The notes: generated from the letters alone by a model not told the origin. DNA of 20,848 bases from Pinguiococcus pyrenoidosus (GCA_019677205.1 JAAMXY010001974.1:1-20848); one strand, 5' to 3'; counted from the first letter of the stretch, positions 1 through 10,641 are shown. Program-made: numbers and translations.

Positions 1-1529
1 CGTTCATGGAGCATGAAGAGTTCGGCCAAGCTAGGGACGTCTTCAAGAAGCTGGGAGACTACACCGCCCTGATGCAGCTCTACGTGACGCAGCAGGACTG
101 GGACGCCGCTGTCAAGCTGAGCGAGGAGCACGACGGGGAGTTCGACTCGAGCATGTTCCTGCCGTACGCGGAGTGGCTCGCGCTCCAGGACCGGTTCGAC
201 GAGGCCCTCCGAGCGTACGCGAAGGCCAGCCGCCCGGATCTCAGTTTCAAGCTGATGGAGCAGCTCACGCTGAACGCGGTTCTGGAAGGGCGCTTCAAGG
301 ATGCCTCGTATTACTACCATCTCCTGAGCGAAGAGACTCTGCGAGGCTTGGCCGAAGGTGGGCTTGCGGCGCGGGCGGCGGCCGGCCTCCCGATCACGGT
401 GCGAAGGAGTGCTGAAAAGGATGATGAGAAGGATGCGAAGGAGGTGGTGATGGACGCCGTGGTGGTCACGGAGGGGGTGGTCAAGCTGGCACTCGAGCGC
501 TTCTGGGAGTACCGCCGGCACGCTGATCTGTACTACGCCTTTCAGCGCATCCGGAGTTTCACGTCCGATCCGTTCACGAGCCTGCTGCCGGAGGTGCTCT
601 TCCAAGTCGCGAGATACATCATAAACTGCCTCGGGTCCTCGCCCGCACCCTACGGCATCTCAAGGGTCCACACGCTGTACACGCTGGCGAAGCAGGCGAA
701 GGCGCTGGGAGCGTACAAGTTTGCCCGCTTTGCGTACCAGAAGCTCCAGCAGCTGAAGGTTCCGTCACGATGGCAGGACCAGATTGACTTTGACATGCTG
801 GCGATTCAGGCGAAGCCCATGCGGGACAATCCCGAGCTGCTCAGCGTCTGCTATCGCTGCGGCGAGACGAACAAGAGCCTCCTGAACATGGACGGCGACA
901 TGTGCAGCTCGTGCTTGCATCCCTTCATCCGGAGCTTCATCAACTTCGACATCCTTCCGCTGGTCGAGTTTGTGCCCGAGGATCGGATATCGGAGGAGGA
1001 GGCGCTGGAGCTGATCCGGTCCGCGCCACCGGCTGCGAGCGACCGGGCTTCCCATGACAGCAAATGGCATGAGACGCGAGGCGATGGGGCTGACTTTCTG
1101 ACGCTCGGCGAGGATGGGAAAAGCGGCGTGACCGGGATCCACGGCGCAGTTGACGACTCGACGGATCTCTTCAGCCAGTGCGTCAACAGCGCGCTGGACA
1201 AGCAGGAGTACACAAATCGCTACTGCCCGGTCGTGGTCGACGCAAGGACGCTCACGTCCCTCCGACGAGACGAGGTGTTTGTCACGCGCATGGCCGTGCC
1301 GCCCGAGCGCGCTGGGGACGTGCTTCCCGCCGTGGGGGGCAAGGGGAAGGACGGAGCCTTCATCGGGCGGCTGCGGTACTACAAGAACATGCTCGCAGGC
1401 ATTCACGTGGCGCTGTCCCAGCCGTGCGGACGATTCGCACACGAGGAGGAGTTTGAGTATGCGTACCTGAAGGAGGGAGGCTGTCCCTTCAGCCGCGTCA
1501 AGGATCTTGGCGACTACTCTTCCGTATAG
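1..1529 (+). CDS. IFT122: Intraflagellar transport protein 122 (IFT-A complex), C-terminal part
   Basis: IFT122 is a core IFT-A subunit that works in retrograde transport and membrane-protein entry in cilia. The 5' end lies outside the window; the frame is open from base 3 and ends at a TAG at 1527-1529, leaving about 508 residues with no intron. The left half is helical repeat sequence of the TPR-like type found after the WD40 propellers, with a segment resembling the family's FKDASYYYHLLSEETL. The right half carries the diagnostic Cys motif CYRCGETN...CSSC (about 849-915), followed by PFIRSF and FDILPLVEF, which matches the conserved IFT122 C-terminal zinc-binding region. A stretch starting with YYAFQRIRSFTSDPF and ending in TLAKQAKALGAYKFARFAY is also typical. 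The gene converges on TIM17, whose stop lies 278 bp away. Its presence implies the organism builds cilia or flagella at some stage. The match is by recall of the family, not by alignment. Confidence 0.93.
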   Translation, partial: FMEHEEFGQARDVFKKLGDYTALMQLYVTQQDWDAAVKLSEEHDGEFDSSMFLPYAEWLALQDRFDEALRAYAKASRPDLSFKLMEQLTLNAVLEGRFKDASYYYHLLSEETLRGLAEGGLAARAAAGLPITVRRSAEKDDEKDAKEVVMDAVVVTEGVVKLALERFWEYRRHADLYYAFQRIRSFTSDPFTSLLPEVLFQVARYIINCLGSSPAPYGISRVHTLYTLAKQAKALGAYKFARFAYQKLQQLKVPSRWQDQIDFDMLAIQAKPMRDNPELLSVCYRCGETNKSLLNMDGDMCSSCLHPFIRSFINFDILPLVEFVPEDRISEEEALELIRSAPPAASDRASHDSKWHETRGDGADFLTLGEDGKSGVTGIHGAVDDSTDLFSQCVNSALDKQEYTNRYCPVVVDARTLTSLRRDEVFVTRMAVPPERAGDVLPAVGGKGKDGAFIGRLRYYKNMLAGIHVALSQPCGRFAHEEEFEYAYLKEGGCPFSRVKDLGDYSSV

Positions 1530-1612
1530 AAGCTAGGATGGCGCCTGCGGTCCACGTCGCTTCCCGAACTGGCGGTCTGAGACGTTGTAGCACGTCCAGC
1601 ATCTCCAAGGCG

Positions 1613-1657
1613 GGCTTGGCTTGGCTTGGCTTGGCTTGGCTTGGCTTGGCTTGGCTT
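1613..1657. repeat. GGCTT pentanucleotide tandem repeat, nine copies
   Basis: Nine perfect head-to-tail copies of GGCTT lie in the 278-bp spacer between the convergent IFT122 and TIM17 stops. On the minus strand the array would read as AAGCC repeats. It probably falls in the 3' UTR of one or both transcripts. No function is evident; perfect short arrays of this kind are prone to length change. Confidence 0.95.
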
Positions 1658-1807
1658 AGGGGCAGCCGCGGAATCAGAACGAAACAGCAATCGTAGTTGA
1701 GTCACCACACAGTCTCCACGCACACGGCACGACGCAACTCAAAACTTTGCGGGAGGCAACCGAGAGGCGTTCTGACGGCGTCTCTAGCTTGCATCCATCT
1801 ACCTGAC

Positions 1808-2613
1808 TTAGCGGTCGTCGGAGCCCGAGGACGAGCCGCCGAAGAAGGAGCCAATGCCAGAGAAGAACCCGCCCTGCTCTGGCGGCTCGTCCGCCTTCTC
1901 CGCGCCTTCGTTTGCGTAGGGGTCGTCCAAGAACGAGTCCCGCGGTGCCTGTGTGTAGTGGTCTGTGTCGAAGGCATTCTCCGCCGTCTTGTCCGCATCT
2001 GCCACTCCGCCGCCGCCACCGCCGCCCATTCCCGACAACATATCCGTGATGCTCTGCGACCCGAAGGCGATGGGAGGCGCCAGCGCCTCTGGCCCCTCGC
2101 GCTCCAGCTCCGAGCTGGGCGGCGGCGGCGCCATCCACCTGGAGATGAGAAGGCCCAGGCCTTCAATCATGGCGAGCAAAACCCCGCCCACTGCGGCGTT
2201 CCTGGCCGCAGCCATGGGCCCCGCGCGCAGCGCCAGCACGCCACCCGTGGCCGCGCCGCTCATGATGCTGTTCCACGGATCTTCTTTCTGCCGATACCAC
2301 GCCAGAGAGCAGTCGAAACTGGCAAAGATGCCGCCCCAGACGGCAAAAGCGCCGCCGATGATCGGACTCCGCGTGCGAATGGCGTGTACGCCGCCCATCA
2401 ACGCCTGCCCACGAGGGCTGTTTCGGAAGCCCTTGACTCCGTGCCACACTGTACCGCCCACTGCGCCTGAAACGGGGGGTTAAGGCGCTGCAGACCAGCC
2501 CGATGGGGCCCAAACCAGCCTTGCTCACCCATAGTAAAGGCGCCGCCCACGTCGTCCAAGATGCGCCATGGGCATGGATCTCGCCCAGAATCATGCGCGC
2601 TCTCTCGGGGCAT
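1808..2613 (-). CDS. TIM17: Mitochondrial inner-membrane translocase subunit TIM17
   Basis: TIM17 is a core subunit of the TIM23 complex that moves presequence proteins across or into the inner mitochondrial membrane. There are two exons: 2613-2529 (ATGG|GTGAGC donor) and 2466-1808 (TTTCAG acceptor), with a 62-bp intron. Splicing restores the family signature [18 protein letters not shown] followed by [13 protein letters not shown]. The start is fixed by an in-frame TAA two codons upstream. The protein is about 247 residues, with the four hydrophobic PRAT-family segments in roughly the first 170. C14 and C81 correspond in position to the redox-active cysteine pair known from yeast Tim17. The C-terminus is longer than the usual 160-200 residues: a four-proline run, a seven-glycine run ([10 protein letters not shown]) and an acidic, Gly/Ser-rich end. 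The gene diverges from the ATP synthase epsilon gene, another mitochondrial protein. Confidence 0.95.
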
Positions 2614-2864
2614 CCTTTAGCAGAGCTAGAGCGGCGCCACCGCCCTCTCAAAGCCCTGAAGTTACGTCGTCCGCCGCTGACCACGAAATTCGGAGCGCCG
2701 GGCGGGAAGGATGAGAACAAGAGGGTTGATGGAGATGGAGAGATGGAGAGAGCGACGTGGAACTGTGACATCTGGACAGCACAAAGGGGTGGTACTGGTA
2801 TTGCCCGTGGTACTTCGGTATCCAAGAAATAGTTGTAGAATAATTAGTTGAGTTTATGAATACG

Positions 2865-2870
2865 TATAAA
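2865..2870 (+). promoter_or_regulatory. Candidate TATA box of the ATP synthase epsilon gene
   Basis: TATAAA, within GTATAAAG, lies in an AT-rich pocket 127 bp before the ATG at 2997. The same octamer occurs on the minus strand before LUC7, at a similar distance from its ATG. No transcription start is visible in the sequence. Confidence 0.3.
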
Positions 2871-2906
2871 GGTTATTTAAAATAGGACCAGGCGCATGCG
2901 CGATGC

Positions 2907-2914
2907 TTTGGCGC
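2907..2914 (+). promoter_or_regulatory. E2F-type site TTTGGCGC
   Basis: TTTGGCGC exactly fits the E2F/DP consensus TTTSSCGC and lies 83 bp before the ATP synthase epsilon start codon. It is one of a set of such sites near start codons in this window. Binding is not shown by sequence. Confidence 0.35.
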
Positions 2915-2996
2915 GGACTCCGCGTAATTTGCGCGCGCTCCCGAGGTTCAAACGCGTCGCAGCCTTTTCAAAACCGCCGTCAGGACTTAAGAAAGC

Positions 2997-3663
2997 ATGT
3001 CCAGCGCAGTTGCTACCACGTTCTGGCGCCTCGCGGGCCTAAGCTACACAGAGGTGAGGCCGATCGGACAGCACCTTGCGTTGCGAGGTGGAGCGCAGTG
3101 CTTTGGGTCTGAAGACACAAGCACCAGTCGCAAAGCTTTGCCATCGCAGACGCTATTCCAAAGTTCGTCTGTCGCGTTCACGCACGATGCGGCGTTAGTG
3201 GTCATTTGGGTTGAATGGCTCTTCATCGTGTTGTGTTTCGTTTCTTGAGTTGTTTCGTTTTTGCTCAACTTTGGCTGATGCGTATCCTGTGGATCTTCTG
3301 TATGTCTCCCTCCCTCTTTCTCTCTCTTTCTCTCTCTCTGCGTCTCCATTTCTCTAGTATGTCAGCGTGTCGTCGGCATGCGTTCGCGCAGCGCTCAAGG
3401 TAAGGCATCGCTAGTGGCGCCAAGGAATCAGAGAGGAAAGACGAGTAATCCGTTCCACTGCAGGAAACGCTGAAGCCCAAGGCCGCCATCCGAGGCCGCG
3501 TTCAGCTCAACTTGGTTGCCTTCGAGAACGGAGTTCAGGCCCCAAAAGGTAGGCGAGGAAGCAAAGGGTTCTTTGGGACGGCACCGTCGCCCTGACCTCT
3601 CTCTCTCTCTGTCACTTCTCTGCGCATCCAGTGCCGATCACGAACTTGAGTCAGCTGAAGTAG
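2997..3663 (+). CDS. ATP5F1E: Mitochondrial F1-ATP synthase epsilon subunit (four exons)
   Basis: This is the small eukaryote-specific epsilon subunit of the F1 central stalk of mitochondrial ATP synthase (the homologue of bovine epsilon, not of bacterial epsilon). Exons: 2997-3053, 3358-3399, 3464-3548 and 3632-3663, joined by GT-AG introns of 304, 64 and 83 bp. Each intron has a plausible donor (GTGAGG, GTAAGG, GTAGGC), and the first and third have CT-rich tracts. The spliced product is 71 residues, the normal size for this family. It begins MSSAVATTFWRLAGLSYTE, matching the family's N-terminal W-R-x-A-G-L-S-Y motif, continues YVSVSSACVRAALK, and ends in a basic region and VPITNLSQLK. Exon 2 is only 42 bp. 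There is no separate cleaved presequence, as is usual for this subunit. The product is recognisable only after splicing. It converges on the Cys-repeat gene, 236 bp away. Confidence 0.92.
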
Positions 3664-3899
3664 GGCGTTGATGGATGGACGCGATGGCATTTGTTGCAGC
3701 GGACACCTTCTGTTCAGAGGCGATGAGATGACTGAAAGAAGGAAAGGCGCTTGAATCCAACCAAAGCCATTCCTGTGTTCTTGTCTTGATGGATCGACGA
3801 TTGTGCGCAGCGTCTCTCAAGCCCTTCTCAAGGCTCGGCCATCGAGAAAACGCACGTGCCCTTCACAAATGCTGTGGAAGAGCTCTTCTGCTTGCTCGT

Positions 3900-4470
3900 C
3901 TAGTAGCTCAGGCGATTGCTGAACTTGTGCGGCCATTCCTGTCCATTCACCAGGCACCCAGTTCCGCGGCAGTATCCATCTCTCAAGACCGTCTTTGGGT
4001 TCTCAATGAAGCATCTAGGGCAGATGCAGAGGGAGAAGAGGAAGGGAAGAAGGAAGGGGAAAAAGAGCCTTTGTCAGACATAAGAGTCCAGCTGAACCTA
4101 AGATGGGCCTTGTGGTTCCCGACATACTTGCCGCCGTCACAAGACGGGTCGTGACTGTCGATGAACGTGCAAACTCCTCCTGGTGATTTTGGTGAAGGAA
4201 CGACAAGCGTCGTGAGATGGACACGAGCCGTTTATACAAGGCCTTTTGCTGCGGCTGCGGCTATCTGACTGTCTGACCTTTGCACGTGGCGCCAAAGCAA
4301 TTGAAGAAGGTGCAGAGGCCTCCGGGGCAGTCTGCGCCGTCTACGCAGTTCTCGTATCGGCAAGAGCCCATCGTGCAGGGCGCGTCACATTCCATCCTCT
4401 TCAGCTGGACATCGCGGGCTCCCGCCGCCGCCCACACGAGTGCAAGAAGAAAGGCCACTGCCCTCTTCAT
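3900..4470 (-). CDS. Small secreted Cys-rich protein with 15-residue CxGGxC repeats (three exons)
   Basis: I do not recognise the family. Three exons are supported: 4470-4278, 4179-4128 and 4014-3900. The introns are GTCAGA...CACCAG (98 bp) and GTATGT...CCCTAG (113 bp); the second has a strong pyrimidine tract before its acceptor. The spliced product is 119 residues. It starts with a clear signal peptide, MKRAVAFLLALVWAAAGA, and then has 13 cysteines. Three units line up in an exact 15-residue period: CPGGLCTFFNCFGAT, CKGGVCTFIDSHDPS and CDGGKCFIENPKTVL. A related 16-residue unit, CTMGSCRYENCVDGAD, precedes them. The repeat runs across both splice junctions without a break, which is the main evidence for the exon model. 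The end is C-x4-C followed by a basic and aromatic tail to a TAG. It is most likely secreted or cell-surface and disulphide-bonded. If exon 1 is read without splicing, a 69-residue protein results instead. Confidence 0.75.
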
Positions 4471-5067
4471 TGTCACAGGACTTCGGACTTTGTTGTCAAA
4501 GCAAAAGGATAGAGCCCCCTCTTTTGCTTCTGCCAGCGACGCGAGAGAAGCTTCAAGGTCTCCCACTCGGCCGCTTTGTCGGTGCGACCGAAGCGATATG
4601 GACAGAGAGAGCGGCTGATTTGACAGCTTTCCACGGCGCTTGTTGTGTCAGAAACCCCCATTTGGAAAGATCTCTTGGTGTGCCCGGGATTGCTCGGAAG
4701 TCGAAGTCTGAAGTCGGAGCCTCCCGGATCAAGATCGCAGGCATACAAAGCGCGAGGTGCTTTGCCACCACGAACTCGCGAATGTGATTGACGGGCAGTT
4801 TGAATTCGGCGTCGGCAGAGTCCCAGGCCCTGTGTCATGTTTACATAGCATTCCAGAGTCTGTTTCGCTCCTGCGGGACCGAGTCATCGAAGCAGACCTC
4901 CCTTCGGGAACATCGTCCAATGCGTCGGCCTCCTCTACCAACACGTGTCTCGGTGTTCACGCCACAGCCGCTCACTACCACTTTCATCACCTGCATTCGT
5001 TTCGGGGGGCCTTCGACGGACAACTCCGAACCATAAGCTAGACACGATAGAAAGACGCCGCGAAAGG
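4471..5067. promoter_or_regulatory. Divergent 5' region, Cys-repeat gene / Kelch gene
   Basis: These 597 bp separate two start codons pointing away from each other. I found no convincing coding exon, RNA gene or tandem repeat. It must hold the promoters and 5' UTRs of both genes. No TATA-like or E2F-type element stands out within 100 bp of either start codon. Confidence 0.5.
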
Positions 5068-6770
5068 ATGCAAAACTTCTGGGACATGTTGGACGCGGCT
5101 GCTGAGCTCAACCCGCTGGCAAGCTGGTCCGCATCCAGCTTCCTCGGCCTGACCGCCGGCAGTGTGCTCCTGGTGGCCTTTTCGCTCCAAGTTCTCCTCA
5201 GCAGATCGAAGAAGGCCGGCGTGGTGGCGCCAGTTCCATCCGATGACCATTCCCATGGCAAAGGCATCGATGCTCCTGAGCAGGAGAGTCGCGAAGGCGA
5301 GGTCGTCAAGGACGGCAACGTGGTGGTGCCCATGGCTAGCATCCCATTCGAAGGGCCGGAGCCACGGATCCTGGCGGCCATGGCCGCGAACCCAGAGACC
5401 GGAGACGTCTTCGTCTACGGCGGCCTGGACCTCGACGGTCCCCGCCGCGACTTCTACGCCTTCCGTAGGCCGTCGCTGCAGTGGGAGGCCATCGAGGACA
5501 CCTTGCCTGGCGCCCGCGCCTGCGCCTCGATGCTGTGCGTCGGGCATCATCTGGTGATGTTCGGCGGCGCCACGGCGACCAGGGATGCCTCCAACGACGT
5601 CTTCGTGTATGACACTCTCGAGGAAGAGTGGCTGAAGGCGGAAGTCCTTGGCAAGCGGCCGCGAGGCCGCATGGGGGCTTTGGTGCTTGCGCATGAGGCT
5701 TCGATACTTGTCTTCGGGGGAACAGCCCCGGCGCTGGGAGACCAGGGTCAAGAGGTGCTGAACGACGTCTGGGTGTTGGACTGCCGCGCTCTGGTGGAAG
5801 GCAGCAAGGACAAGGTACTTTCGTGGACACCGGCACCCATTGAAGATCGGAGCGACGCACCAGTTCCTCGCTACGGCCACTGCGGTGCTGTGGTGTCCAA
5901 CTGGTTCGTCCCGATCGGCGGCGCCACCTCGGCCGAGACCGCGCTTCCCATGAATGAGCTTCATGTCTTGGAAATGAAGAGCAGCAACAGCAAATCGTCG
6001 GGTGCGCGAGACCTTGCTACTGATGATGATCATGATGATGATGAGGATGATGAGGATGATGAGGATGATGAGGATGATGAGGATGATGAGGATGACGAGG
6101 AGGAGGAGCAAGACGCACCGACATGGCAGTGGCGGAAAGAGGCCGTGGTCGGAAAGCATCCGGCTGGGGACAACCACGGCACGAAGTGTATCGGCACGGG
6201 CGCCAAGGCGTTCTCGGCAGGGACGTCGAGGATTCTCGTGGTCACGCCGCAGTCCCAAAGCCTTTTCAACGAGCTGCTGCTTCTGGACCTCTCGACCCAG
6301 CCATTCCAGTGGGAGCAGCTCGACGGGCTTTGGGCGGGGGACTGGACGATGGTGCCCGGACCAAGGGTATGTATGCTTGCCGAATCTGCACATCTTCAGA
6401 CACGTACGACTGATAGGCTTCCCAAAGACCAGCTTCAGCGCATGCATCGACGCTCCGACTGGCGACGTCTTCGTCTTTGGGGGCTCTCGTGACCTGAGAG
6501 CCGAACCCGACGACACAATGGTGCGTGTTGGTGGCTGCTGGTGGCTGTTCGTCAAGTGGCAATGAAAGTTGCCCCCCACTGACGCTCCTCGATCGGCGGG
6601 TGCAGGTTGTGGTCTACGCCGCGGATGCCTTGCAGATCGCGGACGCCACGGAAGACAACGAGTCGGAGAAAGACGACAGCAAGGAAGAGAGGAGTGCTTC
6701 TCCACAGGACCCCAAGGAGCAGAAGGACGACGAGCCGGCGTACTATCGATTGCAGAAGTACGGATACTGA
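5068..6770 (+). CDS. Membrane-anchored Kelch-repeat protein (three exons)
   Basis: Kelch motifs form beta-propellers that bind partner proteins; the partner here is unknown. Exons: 5068-6366, 6428-6520 and 6606-6770; introns 61 bp (GTATGT...CCAAAG) and 85 bp (GTGCGT...GTGCAG). The product is 518 residues. Residues 25-45 (FLGLTAGSVLLVAFSLQVLL) form a single membrane segment followed by basic residues, so a signal anchor is likely. Kelch signatures with paired Gly follow: VFVYGG, LVMFGG, ILVFGG, WFVPIGG and, across the first splice, VFVFGG. The acceptor at 6428 was chosen because it yields PGPRTSFSACIDAPTGDVFVFGG-type spacing, identical (20 residues from R to GG) to the first repeat. A pure Asp/Glu block, encoded by a 9-bp repeat, interrupts the propeller between two repeats. 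The C-terminus is charged and ends in YRLQKYGY. The ATG at 5068 is the first in frame. Confidence 0.82.
6040..6093 (+). repeat. In-frame 9-bp tandem repeat GATGAGGAT, six copies
   Basis: Six perfect copies of GATGAGGAT encode repeated Asp-Glu-Asp inside the Kelch gene, flanked by further GAT/GAG codons. The unit length is a multiple of three, so gain or loss of copies keeps the frame. It probably forms a disordered acidic loop. Confidence 0.95.
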
Positions 6771-6831
6771 GGATGGTGGAAGCGATACCACTTTCTAGCT
6801 TTTCCCACCTCCCAATCGCTCTCGTACCGCA

Positions 6832-7899
6832 CTAAACGCGATCTATCGCGGACACCACCGGTGGCAGCAGCCGATTCACGAGCTCAACAGTCTTGTCCAG
6901 GCTCTGCTCCGCCACGACGTCTTCTCGCGGAAGGCCCTTCTCGTTGAAGCGGCAGTTGGTGTAGTAGCCGCCGTTCCGTAGGATCTCAAAGTCCACCGTG
7001 GAGGCGAACACAAGCGTGCCGGCCGCCTGCGGCGCCGTGTGCGTAAAGCACGCGCAGATCCCCCGCGCGCACAGCCGCAGGATCAGCGGCTGCTCGTCCC
7101 ACATGCCGCTCTCCCCGGGCGAGATTCCGGGATCGGCGGACACCGCCTTGACGGACGGATAATCCCGCTCCAGCCGCGCACTAAGCGTCTGGGTGTAGGC
7201 CGCTAGGAGCCACTTCGCCTCGCAGTAGTCCACGTCGTAGCCGCCGAAGTGGGCAGCGTCGCGAGGAATGACGTCGAAGTCAATGGGCTTGGGCGCGTCG
7301 TTATGCGACAGCGAGTTCACATTCACGATCCGTGCGTTGCGCGCCTTGGCCATCAGAGGCAGCATCTTCTCCGTGAGTGCCACTGCGCTTAAGAAATTCA
7401 CCTAGAAACACCACAAGTGTCGCTCAGACCGGCGCTTCTGCGGCCTAATTCCCCCGTAGAAAAGCACCTGGAACGACCGCTCGTGGCCGTACTTGCCCGC
7501 CTTGAACTCCCGACCCGGGTGCAGCCCCGCCGCGTTGACCAGCACCTCAACTCCGGCGGGGAACTTGTCTTCCATCGTGCGCACGAAGGCGTCGATGCTG
7601 TCGTAGTCCCCTAAATCCAGCGAAACGCACAGCAATTCCCCGCGGCCCTCCTCCGCCAGCTCGCTCTCCAGGCGGTCCTTGACCGCGGCGAGCTTGGACT
7701 CGCTCCTGCTGGCTAGGACGACCGTGGCGCCGGCGATGAAGAGCGCGGCGGCAACGTGAGGCCCCAAAGCGCCCGTGGCGCCAGTGACGATGCAGGTCTG
7801 GCCGCTGAGGTTCATGCCCTTGACGATGCTTCTGGCGGTTTTGCGGTAGTCATTGACGTCGTTGCAGCAGCAGCAGGCGCCGCTGGCTCCTGCGCCCAT
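6832..7899 (-). CDS. Short-chain dehydrogenase/reductase with N-myristoylation-type N-terminus
   Basis: This is an NAD(P)-dependent oxidoreductase of the SDR superfamily, closest in style to retinol-dehydrogenase-like members; the substrate is unknown. Exon 1 is 7899-7468 and exon 2 is 7401-6832; the 66-bp intron runs GTGCTT...TTCTAG. Joining gives SFQVNFLSAVALT, which fits the SDR helix at this position. The product is 333 residues. The nucleotide motif is TGATGALG (39-46), which fits TGxxGxxG rather than the classical TGxxxGxG. VNAAG stands in for NNAG. Catalytic residues are S174 in IVNVNS, then Y203 and K207 in YCEAK; DPG follows the active site. The N-terminus MGAGASGACCCC fits the MGxxxS myristoylation rule, followed by four cysteines suited to S-acylation, so membrane attachment is likely. 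It diverges from KARI and converges on the Kelch gene with a 61-bp gap. Confidence 0.9.
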
Positions 7900-7921
7900 C
7901 GTGTCTGAATTTGAATGCGGA

Positions 7922-7934
7922 TTTTGGCGGGAAA
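7922..7934. promoter_or_regulatory. Palindromic E2F-type site TTTTGGCGGGAAA
   Basis: TTTTGGCGGGAAA lies 23 bp upstream of the SDR start codon. Read on the minus strand it contains TTTCCCGC, an exact TTTSSCGC match, and both half sites of a high-affinity E2F/DP element are present. Its closeness to the ATG implies a very short 5' UTR if it is a promoter element. Confidence 0.45.
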
Positions 7935-8498
7935 GTTGGACGCGTTGGAAGGGGGAGAAAGATATTCTGCAGCTGGCTCGAGATTGGAATCTTACTGGAT
8001 CTTACAATGGCTTCATAGAGAGTTTGAAAGATTCAAAAATTGTAAGGAGACGCTGTATTTAGCCACTTTTGCGAAATGTTCTTTGTTCGGTGTTCTCGGG
8101 TGTTCTTCAAGGCATCCAATTCGAATCCTCGGCTTCCGCGCCAAGTGCGGAGAGGAGGGGGATCAGATTTCGAAGGGATGCAAGACTGGTGACCTGGGCG
8201 ATTGAGTGGGTGGTGGGGCGATTCGTGGCTTTCTACCGTAACTACGACAAACCAGCCAGCAACTTCGCTCATGCAGCCATGCATGGTGCGCTGGGGCTGC
8301 AGCCATGCATCATCTCGCTCGCTCGACGGGCATTCGCTCCCCCTCCTCCGACCAGGTCAGAATGCCAGAAGGAGGCGCTCTCGCACGCTCAGGCCACTTG
8401 ATCACGAGCGACGACGCGAAGGTGCGGGCGTCGAATGGAAGGCAGGGCTGGCTGGGGTTTATCGCTGAAAGGGAGGCGGAGTCGAGAGTTGAATTTTC

Positions 8499-10409
<1,911 letters not shown>

Positions 10410-10641
10410 GCTTGCTCGTGATGCGATAGGTTCCCTCAACCAAGCTGCGTTCGCATCCGTGTGATGGTAGGCGTGTGGCTCCGGGGCACACGGCGTGAAA
10501 TGTGTCCAACCCGTCGATTTCCTTCTTTGTGCAGCGCCGTCAATTGAGTCAGGAGCTTGAAGCGAGGTTTCTTGGTCTTTCTTTATCGGTTGTTTCTTAT
10601 TGCTTTCGTGTCGACTACCTTCCGCAGGCTATCTCCTTAGG

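Larger units (their letters stand above)
2614..2996. promoter_or_regulatory. Shared divergent promoter region, TIM17 / ATP synthase epsilon
   Basis: This 383-bp spacer lies between the start codons of TIM17 (-) and the ATP synthase epsilon gene (+). I see no further coding exon in it. Positions 2820-2885 are distinctly AT-rich compared with the surrounding sequence and contain GTATAAAG. An E2F-type TTTGGCGC follows at 2907. Both genes make nuclear-encoded mitochondrial proteins, so one bidirectional promoter is plausible, but that is inferred from layout alone. Confidence 0.6.

Noticed and set aside
2900-2975. Possible tRNA, from GGTTCAAAC near 2945
   Set aside because: No acceptor stem pairing and no A box; the segment lies in a promoter just before an ATG.
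4261-4470. Unspliced 69-residue version of the Cys-rich protein
   Set aside because: It stops in mid-repeat, and the next exon continues the 15-residue register precisely; kept only as a fallback.
6367-6416. Alternative Kelch intron from GTATGC at 6371 to GATAG at 6416 (46 bp)
   Set aside because: It restores the frame but breaks the Kelch spacing; the 61-bp intron ending at 6427 gives exact alignment with the first repeat.
5038-6705. A 555-residue minus-strand open frame across the Kelch gene
   Set aside because: It has no recognisable domain, an Ile-Leu run generated by the acidic repeat read backwards, and it spans the introns of a supported gene.
8040-8130. Possible tRNA, from a B-box-like TTCGAATCC near 8112
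   Set aside because: No A box at the right distance and no cloverleaf can be drawn from the flanks.
10440-10500. Hairpin GTGTGGCT...CACACGG after KARI as a terminator
   Set aside because: Eukaryotic polymerase II genes do not end at such hairpins and the stem is short.
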